Below are positions 8,038-15,774 of a stretch of 64,000 nt of DNA, piece by piece (position 1 is the stretch's first letter; the number at the start of each line of letters is the position of its first letter). The stretch lies in assembly GCF_023195775.1 (NCBI RefSeq), contig NZ_CP096205.1, positions 1-64,000 of the forward strand. The letters are read 5' to 3'. The stretch comes from Flavobacterium azooxidireducens (GTDB lineage: Bacteria; Bacteroidota; Bacteroidia; Flavobacteriales; Flavobacteriaceae). The position numbers and the translations under genes were made by a program. The notes under the pieces were generated by a model, which worked only from the letters and a program-made list of their open reading frames with translations, did no database searches and had not been told where the DNA came from.

Positions 8038-9576
8038 TCAATGATTATTTTCTTCTATTAAATCTGTAATAAAATAGTTCAAATCTTGGAGTTCATATTC
8101 TTTTGGAAATAGTTTTTGATTGATAATTATTACAGGGGTATAACTAAAGTTATTTAACAAACACCAATCATAATACTCATGCATCAAATTAACAGTTTCA
8201 CTAGAAACATTGTTTATTTTCCATTTATTTTTCCATTTTTCTAATTCAAAATTGTGAATATGCCAATCAGAAATGGCTTCAAAAAGCTTGTCTGATTTAG
8301 TAATATTCATCTCTGTCAAAGTTTCTACGACAACGTTAAATGGATTTTCTTTATTATTTGGGTTTATATTAAAAATAATATCCACAGTAATTGAATCAGA
8401 ATTATTTTGTATTAGTGTGATTACATCTTTAAATATTTTATGACAATGAAAACATGATGGACTTAGTAATAAACATATTTTTATTGGAGCATTCGAATTT
8501 CCCAAATTGATTTTCTTTAAACTATTAAATGCTTCTGCATTTAAAATTGGTTTCGTTAAAAAATTAAAGACACTATAGTTTCTTTTAATCTTTCTCAATT
8601 GATAAATTTCATTACTTTGTTTGTTTATTTTCTCTAAATTATCTTTAATTAAAAACCATAATAAACTAACCGCTAAAGTTGATAAGATATATACAATTAA
8701 ACCTTGAAATGTCAAACTAGATATTGATGAATAAATTATAAAAAACATCCCTAAAGAAAGTAAACTAAAAGAAATCAATAAACAAAGTGTACACCATTTT
8801 TTTAATTTAATTTTCTGAATCCAAATTGTATAAAGGATTATTGGAAATGCAAACAAACTAATAAATCCAATCAAATTAGTTATCCCTGTTTCAAAAAATA
8901 TACTAAGAAATCCTGCCCCAAAAAAGATTATTGGCAAGTCAATAAAACTCAACCATTTGTTTATCTTAGAATAAGATGAAGCAAATACTTTATTACACGA
9001 AACAGATGAATTAAAATTACAAAAGTTTGAAACTAATTTTTCATTAATACCAAAACTCTCATTAACAATCAATATACTAAGCAAAAAACCCATCACAACG
9101 ACAGAAGTTATTAGCAAACTGTAAATATCAAGTTCTTTAAAAAATAATAGTAATAGAAATGGTATAAAAACGAGTAGTCCATTTTTTAGATAATTAAAAG
9201 TCTTATTATAATGTAAACCTTTCGATTCTTTCTCATTAGGTTCAATTCCAACAAACAATCCATCCCAATTTACTATAAAATCATCCTTTTTAAATTGAAA
9301 CTCTTTTAAATTATCAGATTCAATTAAAACAAAATCGTTATGCTTTGAAACTAAAACAAACTCATTTCCAAAAAAGGTCATAAACTTTTGAGGCAATTCA
9401 ACAAACTTATCTTTTGGAACATAAGCAGCAATATTCTCAATTCTCAGAGAATCAAAAGAATCTGTAATTGCATAAAGACTTGGGTAGTTGGGATGAGACA
9501 AATATAAATCTCTGAAATTATCTATTAAATCAGAATAATTATTAATATTCAAGTATTTTGAAACAACATTTAACAT
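8038..9576 (-). CDS. C39-like / VKOR / thioredoxin fusion, disulfide-forming membrane protein
   Basis: A 512-residue three-part protein. Residues 1-110 resemble a C39 peptidase-like domain (HPNYPSLYAITDSF at 28-41) but hold no cysteine, so this part is not a peptidase. Residues 125-310 form a multi-pass vitamin K epoxide reductase domain with the loop pair C186/C194 and the active pair WCTLC (C262, C265). Residues 350-510 form a DsbA-like thioredoxin domain with CFHC (C375, C378). VKOR-thioredoxin fusions pass electrons from a substrate thiol to quinone, making disulfides in the periplasm. It is the first gene of the operon. The dead C39 part may dock the precursor leader, by analogy with C39-like domains; that is inference. 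Confidence 0.88.
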   Translation of the reverse strand: MLNVVSKYLNINNYSDLIDNFRDLYLSHPNYPSLYAITDSFDSLRIENIAAYVPKDKFVELPQKFMTFFGNEFVLVSKHNDFVLIESDNLKEFQFKKDDFIVNWDGLFVGIEPNEKESKGLHYNKTFNYLKNGLLVFIPFLLLLFFKELDIYSLLITSVVVMGFLLSILIVNESFGINEKLVSNFCNFNSSVSCNKVFASSYSKINKWLSFIDLPIIFFGAGFLSIFFETGITNLIGFISLFAFPIILYTIWIQKIKLKKWCTLCLLISFSLLSLGMFFIIYSSISSLTFQGLIVYILSTLAVSLLWFLIKDNLEKINKQSNEIYQLRKIKRNYSVFNFLTKPILNAEAFNSLKKINLGNSNAPIKICLLLSPSCFHCHKIFKDVITLIQNNSDSITVDIIFNINPNNKENPFNVVVETLTEMNITKSDKLFEAISDWHIHNFELEKWKNKWKINNVSSETVNLMHEYYDWCLLNNFSYTPVIIINQKLFPKEYELQDLNYFITDLIEENNH

Positions 9577-9602
9577 CTAATTCCCATTTTGGCTTAAACT
9601 TT

Positions 9603-9644
9603 AACAAAGCTACAAATTATCTTAAAAGTAAGAATAGCTTTGTT
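9603..9644. promoter_or_regulatory. Inverted repeat overlapping the peptide operon -7 box
   Basis: The 10-bp arms at 9603-9612 and 9635-9644 are perfect inverted copies 22 bases apart. Each contains TAGCTTTG, a match to the Bacteroidota -7 consensus TAnnTTTG. The minus-strand copy (9605-9612) is well placed for the operon, about 28 bases before ATG 9576. No good -33 TTG is seen for it. The symmetry suggests a regulator site or paired divergent promoters. Confidence 0.5.
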
Positions 9645-9707
9645 ATTTCAAAAATAAATAAAAAATAATAGCATGCAAAAAAATAAAATGAAATTCCTAT
9701 GATTTTT

Positions 9708-9740
9708 TTATGCACCTATTCCTGCATAATATTGCATAAT
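9708..9740. promoter_or_regulatory. TGCATAA repeats, candidate XRE operator
   Basis: Three half-sites are seen: TTATGCA at 9708-9714 (inverted), TGCATAAT at 9723-9730 and TGCATAAT at 9733-9740. The first two form an inverted repeat with an 8-base gap; the last two are direct repeats one helical turn apart. They cover the upstream part of the promoter of the divergent XRE gene, as expected for an autoregulatory operator. Confidence 0.5.
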
Positions 9741-9758
9741 GAGATAATAATATCTTTG
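9732..9758 (+). promoter_or_regulatory. Promoter of the XRE regulator
   Basis: A -7 box TATCTTTG (9751-9758) fits TAnnTTTG, with TTG at 9732-9734 as a -33 element 16 bases upstream, slightly short of the usual 19. Transcription would begin a few bases after 9758. This excludes the GTG at 9758 as start and supports ATG 9776. Confidence 0.55.
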
Positions 9759-9775
9759 TGAAAATAAGTTATATA

Positions 9776-10135
9776 ATGGAACATCAAAAACTCATTCAAG
9801 CTCGAAAATCGAAAGGATTTACTCAAGAACAAATGGCTTCAAATATTGCTATGGAACAAACAACTTATTCAAGAAAGGAAAGAGGTAAATCGCCAATATC
9901 GGATGAAGAATGGCAACGATTTGCGAAAACACTCGATGTAACTGTTGAAGAAATAAAAGAGAGTCAACAACCAAATTTAAAAAATGAACATTGTACTTTT
10001 CAATACAATAGCATTGGAATACAATTTATTTCTATACCTCAAGAAGTTTTAGATACTATTTTGAAATATAATAAGAAACTCGAAGAAGAAAACGAAAAAT
10101 TAAAAAATGAAATAAAAAAAGCAGGTCAATTTTAA
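9776..10135 (+). CDS. XRE-family helix-turn-helix regulator
   Basis: A 119-residue DNA-binding protein. The N-terminal HTH (about 1-60) has the XRE pattern (RKSKGFTQEQMASNIAMEQ, then TYSRKERGKSPIS). The C-terminus is a Glu/Lys-rich coiled coil (KYNKKLEEENEKLKNEIKK), probably for dimerisation. The frame opens at GTG 9758, but the promoter's -7 box covers that codon. It is transcribed away from the peptide operon and is the only regulator nearby, so it is the best candidate for controlling that operon and itself through the TGCATAA sites. No sensor domain is visible. Confidence 0.88.
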   Translation: MEHQKLIQARKSKGFTQEQMASNIAMEQTTYSRKERGKSPISDEEWQRFAKTLDVTVEEIKESQQPNLKNEHCTFQYNSIGIQFISIPQEVLDTILKYNKKLEEENEKLKNEIKKAGQF

Positions 10136-10146
10136 ATTAACCTGCT
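10120..10146 (+). terminator. Hairpin at the end of the XRE gene
   Basis: Arms AGCAGGT (10120-10126) and ACCTGCT (10140-10146) pair perfectly, with four further A-T pairs inside after one mismatch. The stem spans the XRE stop codon and lies before the convergent gene ending at 10170. The T tract after it is weak. Confidence 0.45.
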
Positions 10147-10169
10147 AACTTTATCTTCAATATTAATAT

Positions 10170-10814
10170 TTAATTGCTTTTCACTTTCGCATTTTTGTTT
10201 GCCACAATATGCGATGTGTCATACCCTCCAAATTTTTTGATATAACTTTTGATAGAAGTTCCAAAACCGTCTGTAATACTTCGGTTTCCGTTGCTTTTTA
10301 AAAATTTCTTTACAGAACCTGCTCCGCCTAAGTGAGCAGCAGCTAGCAATCCGGATTCGGTAATTGTTACACCTTTAATAACTTTACCCTCATATTTTTC
10401 AATTTCATCACGAAGAATCCATTTGTTTATCGAAGCTAAGGCGTTGAATGCTTTTTCTTGTAGTTTTGGAGAATTCATAAATGTTAGACTATCACGAACA
10501 CCAATAGTTCGCAATGTTCCCATACCAAATTGGTATTTTCCCATATATCCAAAGGAATTTACCAAATGATATTTTCCTTGTGATTCTTTAAAAGCTAAGG
10601 CCTGTTTAAAACCGGCATAGGTTTTTCCGGTTTGTGGGAATATTACGTTTGTATATTCCAATTCTTCTGCAGTGGGAACGGTGTAATGTAAAACCTCATC
10701 CGATTCATTTACATAAAACCAATTCAAATTCTCAAATTTATATGGTTTAAAACCTGTAGTAATTACGCCTACAATCAAGGCTATACAAGAATAAAAATAC
10801 CATTTTTTCGACAT
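10170..10814 (-). CDS. Lytic transglycosylase-like / lysozyme-fold secreted protein
   Basis: A 214-residue protein with an N-terminal membrane or signal segment (YFYSCIALIVGVITTGF). The region AFKESQGKYHLVNSFGYMGK (about 73-92) resembles the E-S-x-G core of lysozyme-fold transglycosylases, with E77 as the catalytic candidate, followed by YQFGMGTL and an LAAAHLGGAGSV motif. It would cut or bind cell-wall glycan in the periplasm. A -7 box lies about 47 bases before its ATG, so it is probably transcribed on its own. The fold assignment is fair; activity is not shown. Confidence 0.7.
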   Translation of the reverse strand: MSKKWYFYSCIALIVGVITTGFKPYKFENLNWFYVNESDEVLHYTVPTAEELEYTNVIFPQTGKTYAGFKQALAFKESQGKYHLVNSFGYMGKYQFGMGTLRTIGVRDSLTFMNSPKLQEKAFNALASINKWILRDEIEKYEGKVIKGVTITESGLLAAAHLGGAGSVKKFLKSNGNRSITDGFGTSIKSYIKKFGGYDTSHIVANKNAKVKSN

Positions 10815-10860
10815 ATATGTTTATTTCTCAAGCTCTGTCACCATCTTGAATTTCACGGTG

Positions 10861-10868
10861 CAAATATA
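10861..10868 (-). promoter_or_regulatory. -7 box upstream of the transglycosylase-like gene
   Basis: The minus strand reads TATATTTG here, a full match to TAnnTTTG, 46 bases before the ATG at 10814. No TTG is seen at the usual spacing. Confidence 0.45.
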
Positions 10869-10911
10869 CGTATTTTTATTAGAAAATTGACTATCAACAA
10901 GTTAAACTTTT

Positions 10912-11817
10912 CTAAAAGTAGAAAATGTGAAATTTAGACTTCCCTAAACTATTGATTTCAAACGTTGGAGCTGGAATTTTGATGGTATTAAAAAGTGAAA
11001 AAATGGTCTTTAAAAAATGTGAATTGGTGTCAATTTTAGATAAATCAACGTCAAAACTCAAGTAGAATTGACGAAATCTGTCGTCATTTAGAAACAAATT
11101 GTTTTTTTGAGAAGATAGCATGTCCTCTGCTCCGTACCCAACAGCTAAATTTAACCATTTTGGTATCTTTGATTTTTTCGCAAACGAATGAATATTCGCT
11201 GACAACCAATACGTTTGACCATTATAATCTTTCAGAATTTGTTCGCTGAAACTTTCACCCAATAATTCCGGTCGTTGAATTGCGTATTTGGTTGTATGAA
11301 AAGAGAATTTCGGAATAATCCGTTGCTCATCCCACACTAATTCTTGAGAAACATATAAAGCGGTTCCGGTAGCATTGGCAGCTACATCACCCCAAGAAAA
11401 TCCCCATTCGGCGGAGTAACCATCAAAAACCTCAACGGCTGTCAGAAAAACAAAGCCATAACCGGCACCATAAATCAACTGATTTTTTTTGGAAACTCCG
11501 CTCCAAGCGAGCATTTCAGCACTCATTCGACCTAAATGATAGGAAGAATACACATGTCCGGCTTTGTCCATTTGAAGCCAATCAGCATTATCATTTTTAA
11601 AATGAAAGGACGATTTTTCGTAATCCGCATACCAAAGTTGGTTTAATCCAATTAAAGCAGCAGAAATTAAAACTGCTTCTGAAACGATAACTAAATTTCT
11701 TCTTTTTAGATTTAAGGTATCGGAAGGTTCTAAGAATTCATTTAAACCAGATTGAGCAACTGAACTATTTGAAAATAGCAAAAAAATTATAAAAACTATG
11801 AAAACAGAATTTTTCAA
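10912..11817 (-). CDS. DUF2279 family outer-envelope protein
   Basis: A 301-residue protein with a signal peptide (VFIIFLLFSNSSVAQ). It matches the Bacteroidota DUF2279 pattern: a DKAGHVYSSYHLGR motif, hydrophobic helices with AVEVFDGYSAEWGFSWGD, and a C-terminal beta-rich half. The biochemical function of the family is unknown to me. The start lies directly after the mltG stop, so it is probably the last gene of the dapF-GNAT-mltG run. Confidence 0.8.
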   Translation of the reverse strand: MKNSVFIVFIIFLLFSNSSVAQSGLNEFLEPSDTLNLKRRNLVIVSEAVLISAALIGLNQLWYADYEKSSFHFKNDNADWLQMDKAGHVYSSYHLGRMSAEMLAWSGVSKKNQLIYGAGYGFVFLTAVEVFDGYSAEWGFSWGDVAANATGTALYVSQELVWDEQRIIPKFSFHTTKYAIQRPELLGESFSEQILKDYNGQTYWLSANIHSFAKKSKIPKWLNLAVGYGAEDMLSSQKNNLFLNDDRFRQFYLSFDVDLSKIDTNSHFLKTIFSLFNTIKIPAPTFEINSLGKSKFHIFYF

Positions 11818-12858
11818 TTAGTTACCGGAAGTTTGAGCATTCAACCAAGCAGCGTATTTTCTGGCGTTGACATTATGTTGTTCCAATGTGGTCGCGAACT
11901 CGTGATAACCAAAACGTTCGACACTGGCACAGAAATAAATAAAATCGTGTTGTTCGGGATTTAAAACGGCATCAATAGCATTGACATCTGCCATAAAAAT
12001 AGGTCCGGGTGGCAAGCCTGCATTTCGATAGGTATTGTATGGAGATTCAACTTCCAAATGTTTATAATACACTCTTTTGATCACTTGATTGAAGTCATTT
12101 GCTACTAATTTATAAGCATAAATTACCGTTGGATCAGCTTGCAAAGGCATTCCAATATTCATTCGATTCAAATAAACTTTTGCAACTCGAGGTCTTTCTT
12201 CCACTTTTGCTGTTTCTTTATGAACGATTGAGGCTAAAATAGAAACTTCAATTGGCGTTAAACCCAATTTTTCAGCCTTGGCTTTTCGTTCATCATTCCA
12301 AAATCGAAAATATTCTTTTGCCATTTGATTTCTGAATTTTTCTGCTGAGGTATCCCAGTAAAATTCAAATGTGTTGGGCAATAATAATGTAAAAACCGTT
12401 TCTTCAGTAAAACCATTTTCTTCTAAAAATTTTGGGTTTTTAAAAGCTTGCAATAGCTGAATACTATCTGCTTCAATTTGAGAAGAAATTCGTCCTGCAA
12501 AATTTTCCAATCGTTCTTGGTTGTTGAAAGTTACTCGAACGGGAACACTTCTTCGCAAAGCAGAAACAATGGAGTTGGTATTCATATTTTTAGTTAATTC
12601 AAATTTTCCGGCTTTCACTTCCGTGGAATATCCTCTGCGATTGGCCAAGGTTTCAAACTTATCCATATCTTTTAAATATGGAGAAACGATGGCTTTTACT
12701 TCTTCAAAATTGGCATTTGTTGGAACAAAAACAGTTACTTTTTCTTCCGAAAAGCTTGTATTTGGTGTAAAAACAATTTGATAGACTTTAAAACCAAAAT
12801 AAGCAACTACCAATAAAATCACTAAGGATATATAGAGAATTATCTTTTTAAAATTCAT
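11818..12858 (-). CDS. mltG: Endolytic murein transglycosylase MltG
   Basis: MltG cuts nascent peptidoglycan strands near the inner membrane and sets glycan length. The 346-residue protein has one N-terminal membrane anchor (about 7-29), a LysM-like region, and the YceG/MltG catalytic domain with E215 in SIVHKETAK. The family motifs NRMNIGMPLQADPTV, SPYNTYRNAGLPPGPI and FCAS follow in order. Length is normal. The ATG is 10 bases after the GNAT stop, in an operon with dapF, a cell-wall precursor gene. Confidence 0.95.
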   Translation of the reverse strand: MNFKKIILYISLVILLVVAYFGFKVYQIVFTPNTSFSEEKVTVFVPTNANFEEVKAIVSPYLKDMDKFETLANRRGYSTEVKAGKFELTKNMNTNSIVSALRRSVPVRVTFNNQERLENFAGRISSQIEADSIQLLQAFKNPKFLEENGFTEETVFTLLLPNTFEFYWDTSAEKFRNQMAKEYFRFWNDERKAKAEKLGLTPIEVSILASIVHKETAKVEERPRVAKVYLNRMNIGMPLQADPTVIYAYKLVANDFNQVIKRVYYKHLEVESPYNTYRNAGLPPGPIFMADVNAIDAVLNPEQHDFIYFCASVERFGYHEFATTLEQHNVNARKYAAWLNAQTSGN

Positions 12859-12868
12859 TTTTACTAAA

Positions 12869-13399
12869 CTATTTTTTTATAATTAATTGATATAATGCTT
12901 CGTCTGAATAATCTCCGTCACTAAAAATCCAATCTTTTTTTATTCCGATCAATTCAAAACCAAAGGAAGTGAATAAGGTTTTACTAGCCAAATTAGTCAC
13001 AGAAATATTGGCAAAAAGTTGATGAATGTGCAAATAATTTTTCGCGTAAGCAATGAGTAATTCCAACGCTTCTTTTCCAAAACCTAAACTTCTATCTTCT
13101 GGATTTTGGATGACAATTCCAATTCCGGCTCGATTATTTTTTGGATCAAAATCAAATAAATCAATCAAACCAATGGCTTCAAACGTTTCATTTTTACAAA
13201 TGGCTAAACGCAATTGCTTGGCTTCGTAAATATCCTTGTGAGCATTTTCCAGATAACTTTTGATTAAAAACATACTGTATGGCATTTGTGTTTGACTAAC
13301 TTCCCACACAGAAGTGTCATTTTCCAATCGATAGACAAACTCCAAATCATCGGGTTCTAAAGCTCTTAAATAGACGTGTTTTCCTTGTAATGAACTCAT
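12869..13399 (-). CDS. GNAT-family N-acetyltransferase (RimJ/RimL type)
   Basis: A 176-residue acetyltransferase of the RimJ/RimL/SpeG class. It starts VYLRALEPDDLEFVYRLEND, a standard start for the class, with the acetyl-CoA loop region GIGIVIQNPEDRSLGFGKEAL near 92-112 and the usual C-terminal FGFELIGIKKD. The substrate cannot be read from sequence. It starts one base after the dapF stop. Confidence 0.88.
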   Translation of the reverse strand: MSSLQGKHVYLRALEPDDLEFVYRLENDTSVWEVSQTQMPYSMFLIKSYLENAHKDIYEAKQLRLAICKNETFEAIGLIDLFDFDPKNNRAGIGIVIQNPEDRSLGFGKEALELLIAYAKNYLHIHQLFANISVTNLASKTLFTSFGFELIGIKKDWIFSDGDYSDEALYQLIIKK

Positions 13400-13400
13400 T

Positions 13401-14192
13401 TTATATCGTAGCTAATTCAATTTTTCCTTCAAAAACAAAGGTTGCCGGTCCGATTAGAAAAACATCTGTGTAATTATTTCCTTCTTTATTAAAAGTGACT
13501 TTTAATTCGCCACCTTCTACTAATAATGAAATTTCGTTGGAAGTTGTTTTTCCGATAGCATTCATCGCAATGGCTGCTGCTGTAACGCCTGTTCCACACG
13601 ATAAAGTTTCATCTTCTACTCCTCTTTCATACGTTCGGACAGCATATAACGAATCAGATATCGCTTCCACAAAATTGACATTACTTCCCGGTTTTCCATA
13701 CAAATCACTGTATCGAATTTGGCTACCAATTTCTTTTACAGGAACCGATTTTACATCGTCCACTAACGTAATATGATGAGGCGATCCGGTGTTCAAAAAC
13801 ACATAATCAGAAGTCATTTTTATTTCATCCACATTTTTCATTTGAAGCGAAACTGTTCCATCAACTGAAATTTTGGCATAATGTTCTCCGTCCACTGCTA
13901 TAAAAGTAGTTTCGTTATCAATGACATTCAATTGCTTCGCAAAAGCCACGATACATCGGCCACCGTTTCCGCACATCGAACTTTCATTACCATCCGAGTT
14001 GTAATAGACCATTTTAAAATCTGAAATTTTGTCATTTTCGAGTAATATCAAACCGTCAGCACCGATTCCGAAACGTCTGTCGCAGAGCTGTTTGATGAGT
14101 TTGGTATTATTTTTGGAGAAAACTTCTTGACGATTATCAATCATAATGAAGTCGTTTCCCGTTCCTTGGTATTTAAAAAATTGAATGGTCAT
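13401..14192 (-). CDS. dapF: Diaminopimelate epimerase DapF
   Basis: DapF converts LL- to meso-diaminopimelate for lysine and peptidoglycan synthesis. With ATG 14192 it has 263 residues, the normal length. Catalytic C74 lies in SSMCGNGGRC and C199 in LSCGTGVTAAA, both in family context. The frame extends to a TTG at 14222, but the -7 box at 14212-14219 lies inside that extension, so ATG 14192 is preferred. It is the first gene of a run continuing into GNAT, mltG and DUF2279. Confidence 0.96.
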   Translation of the reverse strand: MTIQFFKYQGTGNDFIMIDNRQEVFSKNNTKLIKQLCDRRFGIGADGLILLENDKISDFKMVYYNSDGNESSMCGNGGRCIVAFAKQLNVIDNETTFIAVDGEHYAKISVDGTVSLQMKNVDEIKMTSDYVFLNTGSPHHITLVDDVKSVPVKEIGSQIRYSDLYGKPGSNVNFVEAISDSLYAVRTYERGVEDETLSCGTGVTAAAIAMNAIGKTTSNEISLLVEGGELKVTFNKEGNNYTDVFLIGPATFVFEGKIELATI

Positions 14193-14211
14193 TTTTGAAT
14201 AATATAGAATA

Positions 14212-14219
14212 CAAAAGTA
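14212..14219 (-). promoter_or_regulatory. -7 box of the dapF operon
   Basis: The minus strand reads TACTTTTG, a full TAnnTTTG match, 19 bases before the dapF ATG. The -33 element is weak. Confidence 0.5.
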
Positions 14220-14325
14220 CAATTATTTTAAAGAAAAGTTAAGGTCTGTTAAAGAGCGTTAAACCTAATTTATCGAAACAATAAAACATATAAATTTACA
14301 TTAATAAACTAAAATTAGATTATCT

Positions 14326-15714
14326 ATGAAAAACGTAACCAATTTATTTTTAGTATCCTTATTTAGTGGTGTTATCACGTTAGGAACGTACAAATTATTT
14401 ATTGAAGAAAATTCAATTACAAGCAAAAACATTGTGACAACCGCACCGATGTTTGCGACTAAAAATGTTGGCCTTTCAGCAGAAACTGTCGATTTTACGG
14501 AAGCGGCCGGGTCAGCTTTAAATCAAGTTGTTCACGTTAAAAATGTTTCATACCGAACCGTTTATAATCCAATTGAATTTATGTACGGTCACAGAGGTGG
14601 TCAACAGCAACAACAAATCGGGACCGGTTCGGGCGTAATTATCTCAGAAGATGGTTATGTGGTGACAAATAATCACGTAATTCAAGGGGCAACTGAATTA
14701 GAAATTACCTTAAACAATAAAAAAACATATCCCGCCAAATTAATTGGAACCGATTCTAAAATGGATATTGCGTTGCTTAAAGTGGAAACCGATGAAAAAT
14801 TACCTTATGCCATTTTTGCTGATTCAGATCAAGTTAAAGTGGGCGAATGGGTTTTGGCAGTTGGAAATCCATATAACCTAAACTCTACTGTGACGGCCGG
14901 AATTGTTTCGGCGAAAGCCAGAAATTTAGATACAAGTGGAATTCAATCGTTCATTCAAACCGATGCAGTTGTAAATCCCGGAAACAGTGGTGGTGCGTTG
15001 GTGAACACGCGTGGCGAATTAGTTGGAATCAATACGATGATTTCATCAAACACCGGAAGTTATGTTGGTTATTCGTTTGCTGTTCCTTCTAATATTACTC
15101 GAAAAATTATCGAAGATATTATGGAATATGGAAATGTTCAACGTGGAATTTTGGGCATTGAAGGAAGAGAATTAAACGGTGCAGCTTCCAAAGAATTGAA
15201 TCTTACCGAATCCCAAGGATTTTATGTGAATAAAGTAACAAAAAATTCCGGTGCAGAAAAAGCAGGAATCAAATCAGGTGACGTGATTTTGAAATTAGAC
15301 AATCAAAATGTGACTTCGTTTGCAGAACTTTCCGGTTATGTAAATACGAAACGACCGAATGATGAAATAAATGTAACAGTGAATCGTGATGGAAGAAGAT
15401 TAGTAATTCCGGTGAAATTAACCAAAAAAGAATTATTGAATTATGAATTTTACGGATTGGAATTGGAAGATTTGGAACCAGCCGATAAACAACGATTCAA
15501 ATTAAAACAAGGCGTTAAAATCAAAGATATTACCAATGAAAAATTGGTACCTTATGCCGAAGAATTAAAAGGAAGTATCATTTTGAGTATTGATGGTGTG
15601 AAAGCCATCGATGTTGAAACTATTTCAAGAGGCTTAGGAAGCAAAACCGAAAAAGAAGGCGTTCGTGTTGAACTAATGCTCAGAAATGGTCAAGTAATGC
15701 GAGTGATATTATAA
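14326..15714 (+). CDS. degP: Do-like (HtrA/DegP) periplasmic serine protease
   Basis: A 462-residue quality-control protease with an N-terminal signal or anchor (NLFLVSLFSGVITLGTYKLF). The trypsin-like domain has the triad H117 (NNHVIQ), D147 (SKMDIALLKV) and S221 (NPGNSGGAL). Two PDZ domains follow (about 275-360 and 375-462). A Gln-rich stretch QQQQQ precedes the catalytic core. It would degrade or refold misfolded envelope proteins. It diverges from dapF and ends at a clear terminator. Confidence 0.94.
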   Translation: MKNVTNLFLVSLFSGVITLGTYKLFIEENSITSKNIVTTAPMFATKNVGLSAETVDFTEAAGSALNQVVHVKNVSYRTVYNPIEFMYGHRGGQQQQQIGTGSGVIISEDGYVVTNNHVIQGATELEITLNNKKTYPAKLIGTDSKMDIALLKVETDEKLPYAIFADSDQVKVGEWVLAVGNPYNLNSTVTAGIVSAKARNLDTSGIQSFIQTDAVVNPGNSGGALVNTRGELVGINTMISSNTGSYVGYSFAVPSNITRKIIEDIMEYGNVQRGILGIEGRELNGAASKELNLTESQGFYVNKVTKNSGAEKAGIKSGDVILKLDNQNVTSFAELSGYVNTKRPNDEINVTVNRDGRRLVIPVKLTKKELLNYEFYGLELEDLEPADKQRFKLKQGVKIKDITNEKLVPYAEELKGSIILSIDGVKAIDVETISRGLGSKTEKEGVRVELMLRNGQVMRVIL

Positions 15715-15735
15715 ATTAGGTTAAAGTTAGGGTAG

Positions 15736-15774
15736 TCCTGCAAAGTCGGAATTTGATTTTGCAGGATTTTTTTA
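15736..15774 (+). terminator. Rho-independent terminator after degP
   Basis: Arms TCCTGCAAA (15736-15744) and TTTGCAGGA (15758-15766) pair perfectly and are followed by seven T at 15767-15773. The end of the convergent amidohydrolase gene overlaps the T run. Confidence 0.8.
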
